Part shown: piece by piece, positions 26,395-35,791 of the stretch | Layout of the letters: every line of letters starts with the position of its first letter | Numbering within the stretch: position 1 is the first letter of the stretch | Source: Campylobacterales bacterium | GTDB taxonomy: Bacteria; Campylobacterota; Campylobacteria; Campylobacterales; Sulfurimonadaceae | Length of the DNA stretch: 64,000 nt | Direction of reading: 5' to 3' | Assembly: GCA_016938735.1 (NCBI GenBank) | Contig: JAFGUB010000028.1 | Location: 1 to 64,000 of the forward strand | Translations under genes and position numbers: made by a program | Notes under the pieces: model-generated | Seen by the model: only the letters and a program-made list of their open reading frames with translations | Told to the model about the DNA's origin: nothing | Database searches by the model: none

Positions 26395-26435
26395 TATGAT
26401 ACCCCTCTTTTAAATTTCATTACATGTAAGAGGAG
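26395..26435 (+). promoter_or_regulatory. Promoter and ribosome site overlapped by TTACATGTAA
   Basis: TATGAT at 26395-26400 is a probable -10 box. In the roughly 35-base leader a full TTACATGTAA (26420-26429) abuts and partly overlaps AAGAGGAG (26428-26435), the ribosome-binding site for the ATG at 26441. Confidence 0.5.
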
Positions 26436-26440
26436 TCTCA

Positions 26441-26767
26441 ATGCAAAGAGAAGCCATGCTCAGTCAGCTTGGTTATACCCCAAACGAAGCGCTGTTAGAA
26501 CAGATGGGCCGTATCATCGCCAACACTAGGGAGTTTTCCAAAATCGAGAAACATATCGTGGATCTGCACGAAGCGCTGAAGGTCGATTTGGGGTATGTGG
26601 CGATGTCGAACAGCGAAGACCGTTTGAAGATCAAAGTAGAGACTGACAACGAAGCAATGCGCTCCGAAGCGATTGAGAAGATCGAACACTTTGCGCAGAA
26701 GTACAAAGTGGAGCTAAACAAGCTTGAAGGCAAGAATGTCTATTACATCATAGGGTTTGAGAAGTAA
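26441..26767 (+). CDS. Small soluble protein of unknown function
   Basis: The 108-residue acidic and helical protein has no signal peptide or membrane segment. No catalytic motif is visible; the pattern of helix then two beta-like segments (VDLGYVAMS, NVYYIIGFEK) suggests a small alpha-beta fold. A clear ribosome site precedes it. The Gre-factor gene starts on the base after its stop, so the two are co-transcribed, which hints at a link with transcription. Confidence 0.65.
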   Translation: MQREAMLSQLGYTPNEALLEQMGRIIANTREFSKIEKHIVDLHEALKVDLGYVAMSNSEDRLKIKVETDNEAMRSEAIEKIEHFAQKYKVELNKLEGKNVYYIIGFEK

Positions 26768-27298
26768 GTGGCGCAAACCGAACCGATGACGCAAGAGGGG
26801 TACGATCTGCTCTTGCGGGAGTTCAAATTTCTCAAAGAGGTAGAAAAGCCGCAGGTCAACCGTGAAAAGCAGGAGGCTGCGGCACTGGGTGATCGAAGCG
26901 AAAACGCCGAGTACCACGCGGCCAAAGAGAAGCTGCGCCACATCGACAAGCGGCTTTTTTTTCTGAGTGCGATGATCGAAAAAGCAGTGATCATCGATCC
27001 TGAACCGCTGGATCATCGCCGTGTCCATTTCGGTGCGACGGTGGAGCTGTTGGATCTCGATAACGACGAGACCTTGCGTTTGAGCATCTGCGGCGTGCTC
27101 GAGAGCGAACCTGAAGAGGGGCTGATCTCCGTACACTCCCCCATGGCCAAAGCGGTGATGGGCAAATGCGAAGGCGATGAGATACGGGTGCACCTGCCTT
27201 TGGGCGAAAAGCTCTTTGAGGTGCAGCGCATCGACTATATCCCCATCTTTTCTCTCAAAAAAAAGATCCGCAGCGAACAGGATTTTACCTTTCGTTAA
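26768..27298 (+). CDS. GreA/GreB family transcript cleavage factor (divergent copy)
   Basis: The 176-residue protein begins with GTG directly after the upstream TAA. It has the N-terminal coiled coil with the tip acids in ALGDRSENAEYHAAKEKL and the C-terminal FKBP-like domain (LISVHSPMAKAVMGKCEGDEI). It is more GreB-like in spacing than the copy at 50816. Gre factors rescue backtracked RNA polymerase. Its end overlaps the convergent transglutaminase gene by 14 bases. Confidence 0.82.
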   Translation: MAQTEPMTQEGYDLLLREFKFLKEVEKPQVNREKQEAAALGDRSENAEYHAAKEKLRHIDKRLFFLSAMIEKAVIIDPEPLDHRRVHFGATVELLDLDNDETLRLSICGVLESEPEEGLISVHSPMAKAVMGKCEGDEIRVHLPLGEKLFEVQRIDYIPIFSLKKKIRSEQDFTFR

Positions 27299-29192
27299 GC
27301 CGCTCCAGCGCCTCTTGCAGCTGCCCCAACGCCGATGGATCGCGACCATAGCGTGCGCGGTTGTAGGCCTCTATCACCTCACTCATCCCCTTTTGATCGC
27401 AGCGGCGTAAAAATGATTCGACACTCTCGTGCGCCAAGCGGCGTAACCCTTGACGCTCAAGGCGCTTTAGCAGCGGTCGCAGCAGCTTTTTGGCGCGGTG
27501 TTCGCGGCGCGCGTCGGTACCGATAAGGCGGCCAAGATAGCCCAGCAGCACCAAAGCGCCCAGTGAAAGCAGCGCACCTGCAAGGGCTATGGCATCTTCA
27601 AGCAACAGGCGCAGCAGCTCCATCTGTTTGGAGCGGTTGTAGTCGAGCACCCACGATTGGATGCGGTAGCGAACGTACATGTAACCCAGCTCAATCTTCG
27701 CCCAAAACCCCTGACGACTCTGCGCTTGCGACGCCTCTGCCACCGATTGGATGGACGCTGTTTGGGCAAAAGCGGTTGTCTCTACCCTCTGCCACCCCTG
27801 CGCTTCGAGGTAGACTTCAACCCAGGCGTGCGCATCGTTTTCGCGTACGACGAGGTAGTTTTCAAATGCGTTGGCGGCGTTGGCCTTAAAGCCGGTGATG
27901 ACTCTTGAGGGCAGGCCGCTCATACGCGCCATCGTGGCAAAGGCGCTGGCAAAGTGGACGCAGTAGCCCTTGTTCGCCCCAAACAAAAAGCCATCAATCG
28001 GATCACGCGGATCGATGGCTTGCGGCGCTAGCGAGTAGTGCAGGTTTAGGGCGCGAAAGCGCTCTGTGAGGGCGGCGAGTTTTTGGTGCGGATCGGCGAT
28101 GGAGGCAAGATCTTGTGTGTAGGCGTAGAGCTGCTCGTCGCGCTGGGCGTCATAGTGCAGCGCCGCTTCGCGCAGGGCGGGGCTGAGCGCCTCTTGCGCC
28201 AAAACATGAGAGAGGATCGACGCCCCTTCATAGCGCACAATCGTCGTGACCTCCTCTTTGGCGCGTAGAATCGCATCGTGATCGAGGGTTGCTTTTTTGG
28301 GGGCTTCGCAGGGGTGATCGAGGGCGTAGAGCCACCGCTTGCGGTGGGGATAGAGGGTGACTTGATAGCGCTCTGCGGATTTGGGGCATACGGCGAAGCG
28401 TGTGGGCGGCGGAGTGCCCAGCGGCTCCCAGCGGGTCGTGCGGTCGTGATAAAGGCTAGAGCCGCGAATATAGAGCTGCTCCTCTTTAGGGATCCCCTGC
28501 GTAAAGAAGAGCTCCATCACGACCCTGCTTGAGGGGACCATCAGCGCTTCGTGTCCTAGGTGCATCAAGCCGTCGTGTCCGCTGCGGATCGTCGAGACGG
28601 TTTTGAAGCCAAAATCTTTGGTTTCAAAGGAGATACGCGGAAAGATCAAAAAGAGCAGCACGATGGTAGGGAGCGAAAAGAGTGCCATCGATAGGGCGGT
28701 TTTGAGCGCGTCGATGAGCGGGCTTTGCATCCGATGCCACAGCAGCAGCGCCAAAAAGAGCAGTAGACAAAAGAGGGCATAGAGCAGCATCGCAATGGAG
28801 TGGTAAAAAAAGTACGACATCGCCAAAAAGAGTAGGGGTGAGAGGGCGAGGTAGAAGTTGAGCACGCCTGAGAGCCGCTGTAGCACCACCGCAACGATGA
28901 GCAGCGAGACGACGAGCGAGACGAAGATCCCCAGCCGCGAGAGCCCCACGAAGGTGAAGCTGTCAAAAAAGGAGAGCGCCAGCGCCACGCCGCCAAAGAG
29001 GGCCATGTAGAGCAGATGCGCGTTGCGCAAAGTGCCCATGCGCCATAGCAAAAGCAGGGCTACGGCCAGATAGAGCAGCATCATCGGCTTGAGCAGACCA
29101 AGGTGGGGCAGCAGTGATGCCAGCAGGGCGATATCGCTTACATGTAAGGCTTTTGGGGGCTTAGTAGCGAGCAAGCGCGTCAAGAATCGCAT
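27285..29192 (-). CDS. TgpA-like transglutaminase with DUF3488 membrane domain
   Basis: The protein is 635 residues from the ATG at 29192. Its N-terminal half has about six membrane helices (DUF3488). The periplasmic transglutaminase-like core follows, with the catalytic Cys in FLFGANKGYCVHFASAFATMARMSGLPSRVITG, His in ENDAHAWVEVYL and Asp-like partner downstream. A further helix near residue 535 precedes a C-terminal cytoplasmic DUF4129-like part. It is last in the moxR-DUF58-tgpA operon. The physiological substrate is unknown. Confidence 0.85.
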   Translation of the reverse strand: MRFLTRLLATKPPKALHVSDIALLASLLPHLGLLKPMMLLYLAVALLLLWRMGTLRNAHLLYMALFGGVALALSFFDSFTFVGLSRLGIFVSLVVSLLIVAVVLQRLSGVLNFYLALSPLLFLAMSYFFYHSIAMLLYALFCLLLFLALLLWHRMQSPLIDALKTALSMALFSLPTIVLLFLIFPRISFETKDFGFKTVSTIRSGHDGLMHLGHEALMVPSSRVVMELFFTQGIPKEEQLYIRGSSLYHDRTTRWEPLGTPPPTRFAVCPKSAERYQVTLYPHRKRWLYALDHPCEAPKKATLDHDAILRAKEEVTTIVRYEGASILSHVLAQEALSPALREAALHYDAQRDEQLYAYTQDLASIADPHQKLAALTERFRALNLHYSLAPQAIDPRDPIDGFLFGANKGYCVHFASAFATMARMSGLPSRVITGFKANAANAFENYLVVRENDAHAWVEVYLEAQGWQRVETTAFAQTASIQSVAEASQAQSRQGFWAKIELGYMYVRYRIQSWVLDYNRSKQMELLRLLLEDAIALAGALLSLGALVLLGYLGRLIGTDARREHRAKKLLRPLLKRLERQGLRRLAHESVESFLRRCDQKGMSEVIEAYNRARYGRDPSALGQLQEALERLNER

Positions 29193-30030
29193 CGATCCCC
29201 TCGGTTTTGGAGTGGTAGCGGCGTGTGGGCAGCTTGAGGGTGAAGTCGCGTCCCTGGCGTTCACATTCGAGTATCCACAAGCAGAGCTGGCTCAGCCGCG
29301 CTTCATCATCGCTGCCCGCTTCCAAAAAGTCAAAATGCAGCGTCGGCGTGGCGCGGATATGCTCAAAACGACGGCTCTGCACGCCAACGCCCTTGGCGAT
29401 AGAGGGCCAGTGAATGAGCGACAGCGCGTCACCGTGCTCATAACGGCGCAGCCCCTCAAAATCGCCGCGCTCACCAAAAGCGGCGGCATGACGGGCAATC
29501 AAACGAGAAAGCGGCACGCCTTCGGGTTTGGGTAGGATCAGCAGCGTCATGGGCGGCGTGAGTGTTTTTGCAAAGGTGACGTGCGGCAGGGGAAAGGCGC
29601 TGCTAAGGCTTAGCGGTTCGAGTACGGTCTCGCCGCGCTGATCGAATGTGATCTCAAGCGCCACGAGTGCATGGCCCAAAAGCCGCTGAACGTGGGTCTG
29701 TGATCCGTTACATGTAAAGCGCAGATCAAAGGCGTCGCGCCCCTGTTCGTGTGAGATTTGCCAGGTGATGAGGTTGGCGCTTTTGGCAAAGAGCCGACCG
29801 CCTGAAACGAGATCGGCGCGCAGGTAAAAGAGGTTGACGCGACCGAAGTAGCAGGCGCTGGAAGCAAAGGAGAAGAGGGTGAAGAGGGTGATGTAAACGA
29901 TATTGAAGTTGTGCATGTAGGCTTGCAAAAAGAGCCCCACCAGCAAGGCGATCAGCACCCACAAGTAGGGGGTGTGGCGCGAGGAGACCTCTTTATGGAT
30001 CCGGATGAACGGCAGCGAGGATAAGTTCAT
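29161..30030 (-). CDS. DUF58 protein with two N-terminal membrane helices
   Basis: The protein is 289 residues from the ATG at 30030; the open frame to 30309 adds an unlikely Arg/Ser-rich lead that is the antisense of moxR. Residues 18-55 form two membrane helices. The DUF58 signature GDFEGLRRYEHGDALSLIHWPSIAKG is clear near residues 195-220. It overlaps both neighbours (38 bases with moxR, 32 with tgpA). DUF58 proteins accompany MoxR ATPases in complex maturation or envelope stress. Confidence 0.87.
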   Translation of the reverse strand: MNLSSLPFIRIHKEVSSRHTPYLWVLIALLVGLFLQAYMHNFNIVYITLFTLFSFASSACYFGRVNLFYLRADLVSGGRLFAKSANLITWQISHEQGRDAFDLRFTCNGSQTHVQRLLGHALVALEITFDQRGETVLEPLSLSSAFPLPHVTFAKTLTPPMTLLILPKPEGVPLSRLIARHAAAFGERGDFEGLRRYEHGDALSLIHWPSIAKGVGVQSRRFEHIRATPTLHFDFLEAGSDDEARLSQLCLWILECERQGRDFTLKLPTRRYHSKTEGIDAILDALARY

Positions 30031-30910
30031 GGGGGCGAAGTGCGCTATTTTTGGGGCGTAGGCGGTGGGCGCAGATAAAGGGCAACAGATGGATGACGTC
30101 TTGGGGCGTCGCAAAGTCGCGTCCACGAATAAGGGCGTAAGCGCGCGCGGCGGCGACGAGCGAGAGGGCGGCGCGGGTGGAGAGTCCGCTCTCAAAAGCG
30201 CCGCTTTCACGGCTGAAGTGCAAAATCTCCTGAATGAAATCGAGCAGTTCGTCGCTGATGAAGACCGATGCGCACGCAGCGCGCAGCGCTGAAAGCGCAC
30301 CGGGTTCAAGCGTACATGTAGGTGCGGTGTGCGCTGCGGCGCGGGTCAAAATGGCGCGTTCGGATTGGGTCTGCGGATAGCCCAGCGAAAAGGAGAGCAT
30401 AAAACGGTCAAGCTGCGAGAGCGGCAGCTCGAAGGTGCCGACCTCTTCAAAAGGATTTTTGGTGGCGACGACAAAAAACTGCTCATCGAGCGCATACGCC
30501 GTAGCGTCGATGCTTACCTGACGCTCTTCCATCGCTTCAAGCAGGGCGCTTTGGGTTCGGGGGCTGGCGCGGTTGATCTCGTCGGCGAGCAGGAATTGGC
30601 AGAAAATGGGGCCTTGTTTGAAGCGAAAGGCGCTTTGGGCGCTGTCGAAATAGGTGGTGCCTAAAATGTCGGAGGGGAGCAGATCGCTGGTGAACTGGAT
30701 GCGGCCGTAGTGCAGCCCCAGCACGGAGGCCATGGTCTTGGCCAGCGTGGTTTTGCCCACGCCCGGCAGATCGTCGATGAGCAGATGGCCGCCGGCGAGA
30801 AAGGCGCAAAGGGCAAGCTCGACCTGTAGGCGTTTGCCGCGGATCGTCTCTTCGATCTGTGTGATGATGGTCTGAATTGTTTGGGTCGGCGTCTGGTTCA
30901 TGGCGTCCAT
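29993..30910 (-). CDS. MoxR family AAA+ ATPase
   Basis: The 305-residue ATPase shows Walker A LIDDLPGVGKTTLAKTMA, Walker B FLLADEINRASPRTQSALLEAMEE and sensor I VVATKNPFEEVGTFELPLSQLDRF. MoxR proteins act as chaperone-like ATPases with VWA or DUF58 partners. ATGs at 30910 and 30901 both fit; a TATAGT box (30925-30920, minus strand) lies very close, giving an almost leaderless transcript if the first is used. It is divergent from purL. Confidence 0.9.
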   Translation of the reverse strand: MDAMNQTPTQTIQTIITQIEETIRGKRLQVELALCAFLAGGHLLIDDLPGVGKTTLAKTMASVLGLHYGRIQFTSDLLPSDILGTTYFDSAQSAFRFKQGPIFCQFLLADEINRASPRTQSALLEAMEERQVSIDATAYALDEQFFVVATKNPFEEVGTFELPLSQLDRFMLSFSLGYPQTQSERAILTRAAAHTAPTCTLEPGALSALRAACASVFISDELLDFIQEILHFSRESGAFESGLSTRAALSLVAAARAYALIRGRDFATPQDVIHLLPFICAHRLRPKNSALRPHELILAAVHPDP

Positions 30911-30937
30911 TTTAACGAAACTATATGAAGCCTTCGT

Positions 30938-30977
30938 TATAATCTGCCACCTAATTTTCTCACTTTACATGTAAGGA
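30938..30977 (+). promoter_or_regulatory. purL promoter and palindrome-bearing leader
   Basis: TATAAT at 30938-30943 is the -10 box. The leader contains TTACATGTAA at 30965-30974, continuing directly into AAGGA, the ribosome-binding site for the GTG at 30984. The hairpin-forming palindrome therefore overlaps the ribosome site. Confidence 0.5.
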
Positions 30978-30983
30978 TTCCCC

Positions 30984-33197
30984 GTGAGCCAGCCGCTAGC
31001 AAACATCACCGAAGTTTTGGCCAAACACAAGCTCTCTTTAGCCGACTATGAGCACATCAAACAGATTCTCGGTCGTGAGCCAAACCTCGTCGAGATCGGC
31101 ATCTTCTCGGCTATGTGGAGCGAGCACTGCAGCTATAAATCCTCCAAAGTCCATCTGCGCGGTTTTCCCACCAAGGCGCCGTGGGTTATTCAAGGGCCGG
31201 GCGAGAACGCGGGCGTCATCGACATCGGCGGCGGCTACGCGGCGGTCTTTAAGATGGAGAGCCACAACCACCCCAGCTTCATCGAGCCCTATCAGGGGGC
31301 GGCGACGGGCGTGGGCGGGATCATGCGCGACGTCTTTACGATGGGGGCGCGCCCGATTGCCAGCCTCAACTCACTGCGCTTTGGCGATGTCAAAGAGGCA
31401 AGCAAAACCGGAGCGCATCAGCGCTACTTGGTGCGCGGCGTCGTGGAGGGTATCGGCGGGTATGGCAACTGCATGGGCGTGCCTACCATCGGCGGCGAGA
31501 TGAGTTTTGAGAGCTGCTACAACGGCAATATTTTGGTCAATGCCTTCAATCTGGGGCTGGCCAAAGCCGATGAGATCTTCTACGGCCGCGCCGAGGGGAT
31601 CGGCAATCCGGTCATCTACGTGGGCAGCAAAACGGGGCGCGACGGTCTGGGCGGCGCGGTGATGAGTAGTGATAGCTTTACTGAAGCCACCAAGAGTCTG
31701 CGCCCGACGGTGCAGGTGGGAGACCCCTTTACCGAAAAGCTGCTGCTTGAGGCGTGCTTGGAGCTCTTCAAGACCGACTATGTCGTAGGCATTCAGGATA
31801 TGGGCGCGGCGGGGCTGACCTCTAGCTCGTTCGAGATGGCGGGACGCGCGGGCAGCGGGATGAAGATGCACCTTGATCAAGTCCCTGCGCGTGAAGAGGG
31901 GATGGTGCCCTATGAGTTTATGCTCAGCGAAAGCCAAGAGCGGATGCTCATCTGCGCCAAAAAAGGAAGCGAAGCCGCCATCATCGAGATCTTCCACAAG
32001 TGGGATCTGGACTGCGCGGTGATTGGCGAAGTGACCGACACGGGCCGCATGGAGCTCTTCTGGCACGGTGACAAGGTGGCGGACGTGCCTGTCGCGCCCG
32101 TGAGCGAAGAAGCGCCGATGTATGAGCGGCCTATGACGCGGCCAAGCTATTTGGACGCGGTCAATGCCTTACATGTAGACGGGTTTGAGCGCGTCAGCAA
32201 CCACGCGGCGTTTGAAACGATGTTCACCTCTTTGGAAGTGGTGGATAAAAGCTGGGTCTATGGGCAATACGACTCGATGGTGCAGACCAACACCATCAAA
32301 AAAGGGGGGATGCTCGATGCTTCCGTGATCCGCATCAAAGAGACGGGCGGAGCGCTTGCGATGAGCGCGGATTGTAACGTGCGCTACTGCTACATCGACC
32401 CCAAAGGGGGCGCGGCGGTAGCGGTGATGGAAGCGGGGCGCAACGTGGCGATGAGCGGCGCGCGGCCTTTGGCGATTACCGATTGTCTCAACTTTGGCAA
32501 CCCTGAAAACCCTGAAGTGATGTGGCAGTTCGGCCAGGCGTGTCTGGGAATCAAAGAGGCGTGCGCCGAGCTCTCCACTCCCGTCATCGGCGGCAACGTC
32601 TCGCTTTATAATGAAACCAACGGCGTTTCGGTATTTCCGACCCCCTCTATTGCGACCGTGGGGGTGAACGAGGATCAAAACCGCGTGCTGCTCTCTAGCT
32701 TTCAGCGCGAGGGCAATCTGCTCTACCTTGTGGGCACCACGCGCGCGGAGTTCGGCGGTTCGCTCTATCTTAAAGAGGTGTGCGGCGTCGTGGGCGGAAC
32801 CCTGCCTGCGATTGACTATGAAGCGGAACGCGCGCTTTGGGAGCTGGTGATCGAGGCCAACAAGCAAGGGCTGCTCAGTGCGGCCAAAGATTGCAGCAGC
32901 GGCGGCGTGGCGATAGCGCTGGCCAAAATGGCGGCCACAAGCGGCAAGGGGTGCAATGTGATTATGAATGTCGAGGATGAGCGCGAAATCTTCGCTGAAT
33001 CCTTTAGTCGTGCCATTATCGAGGTATCACCCGAACATCGGGGCGCGTTTGAAGCGATGGCTTCCAAGTTGCCCCATGCAATCATCGGTACGGTCGGCGG
33101 TGCGCACTTTACATGTAACGATGTTGCCATGCCGATGGATCGATTACAAGCGCTTTACTTCAACACCTTCCAAAGCGTCATCGAGCAAGACCTTTAA
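30984..33197 (+). CDS. purL: Phosphoribosylformylglycinamidine synthase subunit PurL
   Basis: The 737-residue protein is the small-type PurL that works with PurQ and PurS in the fourth step of purine synthesis. Motifs: [17 protein letters not shown], the Mg-ATP site [32 protein letters not shown], and the second half [19 protein letters not shown]. Translation starts at GTG. PurQ and PurS are not in the window. TACATGTA sites are at 32170 and 33110. Confidence 0.95.
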   Translation: MSQPLANITEVLAKHKLSLADYEHIKQILGREPNLVEIGIFSAMWSEHCSYKSSKVHLRGFPTKAPWVIQGPGENAGVIDIGGGYAAVFKMESHNHPSFIEPYQGAATGVGGIMRDVFTMGARPIASLNSLRFGDVKEASKTGAHQRYLVRGVVEGIGGYGNCMGVPTIGGEMSFESCYNGNILVNAFNLGLAKADEIFYGRAEGIGNPVIYVGSKTGRDGLGGAVMSSDSFTEATKSLRPTVQVGDPFTEKLLLEACLELFKTDYVVGIQDMGAAGLTSSSFEMAGRAGSGMKMHLDQVPAREEGMVPYEFMLSESQERMLICAKKGSEAAIIEIFHKWDLDCAVIGEVTDTGRMELFWHGDKVADVPVAPVSEEAPMYERPMTRPSYLDAVNALHVDGFERVSNHAAFETMFTSLEVVDKSWVYGQYDSMVQTNTIKKGGMLDASVIRIKETGGALAMSADCNVRYCYIDPKGGAAVAVMEAGRNVAMSGARPLAITDCLNFGNPENPEVMWQFGQACLGIKEACAELSTPVIGGNVSLYNETNGVSVFPTPSIATVGVNEDQNRVLLSSFQREGNLLYLVGTTRAEFGGSLYLKEVCGVVGGTLPAIDYEAERALWELVIEANKQGLLSAAKDCSSGGVAIALAKMAATSGKGCNVIMNVEDEREIFAESFSRAIIEVSPEHRGAFEAMASKLPHAIIGTVGGAHFTCNDVAMPMDRLQALYFNTFQSVIEQDL

Positions 33198-33226
33198 GCT
33201 TCCCTTGCGGAAGCCTTAAACTTTTC
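33193..33226 (+). terminator. Rho-independent terminator after purL
   Basis: GCTTCC and GGAAGC arms around a CTTGC loop are flanked by TTTAA and TTAAA that extend the stem with one bulged C (33193-33220), followed by CTTTTCT. The stem includes the purL stop codon. Confidence 0.7.
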
Positions 33227-33268
33227 TCCCGCTTCTCTTTTTTACCCCCTCTAATCATAGGATCGTCT

Positions 33269-33274
33269 TATAAT
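33269..33274 (+). promoter_or_regulatory. -10 box for the epimerase-like gene
   Basis: TATAAT lies 27 bases before the ATG at 33301, which has TAGGAGG directly upstream. It gives this gene its own promoter after the purL terminator. Confidence 0.6.
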
Positions 33275-33300
33275 GCTTTATCTTGCTTAGGAGGCAGACC

Positions 33301-34146
33301 ATGAAGATCGTCATCACCGGAGCGTCGGGATTCGTAGGCGGTGCGCTGAGGCGTCATTTTAAAGATCATGAGGTGATAGGCGTTAGCGTACGTACTTCTA
33401 GTGATCTTTCGCAACTGGCGCGCGCTCTGGAGGGCGCAGACGCGGTGATCAACCTTGCCGGCGCATCGATTTTGGGGCGCTGGAGCGAGGCGTACAAGCG
33501 CACCCTCTACGCTAGCCGCATTGATACCACCAGTGCTTTGGTGGCGGCGATGAAGAGCGTACATGTAAAGCCCAAAGTACTGCTGAGCACCTCCGCGACG
33601 GGGATCTATGAAAGTGGCGTAGAGGCCGATGAGAACGGCAAACTGGGGAGTGATTTTTTGGCTGCTTTGGCAAAAGATTGGGAGGCCGAAGCGCTTGAAG
33701 CGCAAAAGATCGGTGTCCGGGTGGCGATCATGCGTTTTGGGGTGGTTTATGGCCAAGGCGGCGGCGCGATGGCAAAGATGCTGCTGCCCTTTAAGCTGGG
33801 GCTTGGCGGCAAGATGGGCAGCGGAGCGCAGACGGTGTCGTGGATCCATATCGACGATCTGGTACGCGCGGTAGCGTATCTCATCGAGCATGAAACCCTA
33901 AGCGGAGCCTTTAACTTTACCGCCCCCCATCCGCTCAGCAACGCCGAGCAGACCCGAATCATGGGCGAGGTGCTCAGGCGGCCTACGTTCTTTGCCGTAC
34001 CGGAATTTATGGTGAAGCTGATCTTTGGCGAAGGGGCGTCAGTGATGCTTGATTCGAAGATTGTCTATCCTAAAGCCCTTGAGATCTCCGGATTTACGTT
34101 TGCGTATCCTCATTTCAAAGATGCATTTGAGCAGATTCTGCGTTAA
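33301..34146 (+). CDS. TIGR01777 family NAD-dependent epimerase-like protein (SDR39U1/YfcH type)
   Basis: The protein is 281 residues from the ATG at 33301, chosen for TAGGAGG at normal spacing. Its Rossmann motif is VITGASGFVGGALRRHF; further hallmarks are VINLAGASILGRWSEAYKRTLYASRID and TVSWIHIDDLVRAVAYL, and a C-terminal DUF1731-like VPEFMVKLIFGEGA segment. Members bind NADP; the substrate is unknown. A TACATGTA site at 33560 is in frame. Confidence 0.88.
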   Translation: MKIVITGASGFVGGALRRHFKDHEVIGVSVRTSSDLSQLARALEGADAVINLAGASILGRWSEAYKRTLYASRIDTTSALVAAMKSVHVKPKVLLSTSATGIYESGVEADENGKLGSDFLAALAKDWEAEALEAQKIGVRVAIMRFGVVYGQGGGAMAKMLLPFKLGLGGKMGSGAQTVSWIHIDDLVRAVAYLIEHETLSGAFNFTAPHPLSNAEQTRIMGEVLRRPTFFAVPEFMVKLIFGEGASVMLDSKIVYPKALEISGFTFAYPHFKDAFEQILR

Positions 34147-34201
34147 AGGTGCTAAGGACGTTCTTGCTAGAATATCAAAAAAAAGCAAGAGGATTTTATA
34201 G

Positions 34202-35737
34202 ATGAAAAGAGCACTGCTGAGCGTCAGTGACAAAAGTGGCGTGGTCGCATTTGCGTCGCGTCTGGTGGAGTTGGGTTTTGAGATCGTCTCCACCGGCGGC
34301 ACCTTTAAGATGGTCTGCGAAGCGGGAATTGCGGCGATTGAGATCGATGAGGTGACGAAGTTTCCCGAAATCCTAGATGGGCGCGTCAAGACGCTCAACC
34401 CCTACGTGCACGGCGGCATTCTCTACCGCCGCGACCAAGAGAGCCACCGTGAGACGGTAGAGGCGCACGGCATCGTCGGGATCGATCTGGTGTGTGTGAA
34501 CCTCTATCCGTTTAAAGCGACCATCGAGCGTACCGATGACTTTGAAGAGATCATCGAAAACATCGATATCGGCGGCCCCGCGATGGTGCGCTCAGCGGCT
34601 AAAAACTTCAAAGACGTGCTCATCGTGACCGACGTGAGCGACTACGACGCGGTCTTACATGTACTGCAGGCGCAAGAGGATAGCTTTGAATTTCGCCGCA
34701 GCCTGATGATCAAGGCGTATGAGCACACGGCGGCCTATGATGCGATGATCGCCAACTACATGAACCGCCGCTTCAACGAGGGCTTCGGTGCGAAGCAGTT
34801 TATCGTGGGTTCCAAGGCCCAAGCGATGCGCTATGGCGAAAATCCCCACCAAAAAGGGGCGCTGTACGAGTTTGAAAACTATTTCACGGCTACCTTTAAA
34901 ACCCTCAAAGGCGAAGCGAGTTTCAACAATATGGGCGACATCAACGGCGCGGTCAAAATCGCAAGCGCCTTTGGTGATCGCGGTGCGGTCTGTATCGTTA
35001 AGCACGGCAACCCTTGCGGCTTTGCCCTGCGCGAGAACCTGCTAGAGGCGTACAGCGAAGCGCTGCGATGCGACAGCATCTCTGCCTTTGGCGGCGTGGT
35101 GGCGGTCAACGGCGTGGTGGACGCGGCGCTGGCGCAGAAGATGAACGAGCTCTTTTTGGAGGTGGTGATCGCCGGCGGCTTTAGCGATGAAGCGCTTGCG
35201 CTCTTTGAGAGCAAAAAACGGCTCAAACTCTTTACATGTAATGCCCCGCGCCTTATCGTGCCGCACGACGCGATGGATTTTAAACACGTCGAAGGGGGCT
35301 TTGTCTATCAAGAGAGCGACCGCGTGGGAGAAGATGAGGTCAAAAACGCCAAGCTGATGAGCAAGCGCGCCGCGAGTGAGGCCGAGCTACTTGACGCCGA
35401 GATCGCATGGAAGGTCGCGGCGCTGACCAAATCCAACTGCGTAGTCTATGTGAAAAACGCCGCGATGGTCGCGGTGGGTATGGGGATGACCTCACGCGTG
35501 GACGCCGCGCAGTGCGCGCTGAAAAAAGCTGAGGCCATGGGGCTGGACGTACGCGGCGCGGCGCTTGCCAGCGAAGCCTTTTTCCCCTTTCGAGACTCCA
35601 TCGACGCCGCCGCCGCTGCGGGGGTGGCTACCGTCATCGAGCCGGGCGGTTCGGTGCGCGACGATGAGGTGATCGCGGCGGCCGATGAATACGGCATGGC
35701 GCTCTATTTCACGGGCGTACGGCACTTTTTGCACTAA
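34202..35737 (+). CDS. purH: Bifunctional AICAR formyltransferase/IMP cyclohydrolase
   Basis: The 511-residue enzyme performs the last two purine steps. The N-terminal MGS-like cyclohydrolase ([31 protein letters not shown]) is followed by the formyltransferase with KHGNPCGFA and [32 protein letters not shown] precedes the ATG and TAGAAT at 34168-34173 is the likely -10. Sites TACATGTA occur at 34656 and 35233. The gene ends just before a perfect palindrome. Confidence 0.96.
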   Translation: MKRALLSVSDKSGVVAFASRLVELGFEIVSTGGTFKMVCEAGIAAIEIDEVTKFPEILDGRVKTLNPYVHGGILYRRDQESHRETVEAHGIVGIDLVCVNLYPFKATIERTDDFEEIIENIDIGGPAMVRSAAKNFKDVLIVTDVSDYDAVLHVLQAQEDSFEFRRSLMIKAYEHTAAYDAMIANYMNRRFNEGFGAKQFIVGSKAQAMRYGENPHQKGALYEFENYFTATFKTLKGEASFNNMGDINGAVKIASAFGDRGAVCIVKHGNPCGFALRENLLEAYSEALRCDSISAFGGVVAVNGVVDAALAQKMNELFLEVVIAGGFSDEALALFESKKRLKLFTCNAPRLIVPHDAMDFKHVEGGFVYQESDRVGEDEVKNAKLMSKRAASEAELLDAEIAWKVAALTKSNCVVYVKNAAMVAVGMGMTSRVDAAQCALKKAEAMGLDVRGAALASEAFFPFRDSIDAAAAAGVATVIEPGGSVRDDEVIAAADEYGMALYFTGVRHFLH

Positions 35738-35740
35738 GCT

Positions 35741-35766
35741 TTTTTGCCTTACATGTAAGGCAAAAA
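35741..35766. terminator. Perfect 26-base palindrome between purH and the transposase gene
   Basis: The sequence reads the same on both strands over 26 bases: five T, GCC, TTACATGTAA, GGC, five A. It starts four bases after the purH stop and lies 25 bases before the end of the convergent transposase gene. The T-rich and A-rich ends make it a plausible bidirectional intrinsic terminator built around the repeated TACATGTA core. Confidence 0.65.
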
Positions 35767-35791
35767 GTACTTCTGCTTTTCATTTTAATGC

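Noticed and set aside
31371-32066. 231-codon minus-strand frame inside purL
   Set aside because: PurL is unambiguous across the whole stretch; this is an antisense shadow in GC-rich DNA.
34160-34195. CTTGC/GCAAG stem before purH as an attenuator or riboswitch
   Set aside because: The arms are only five bases with a long A-rich loop that includes the likely -10 box; no purine riboswitch core is visible.
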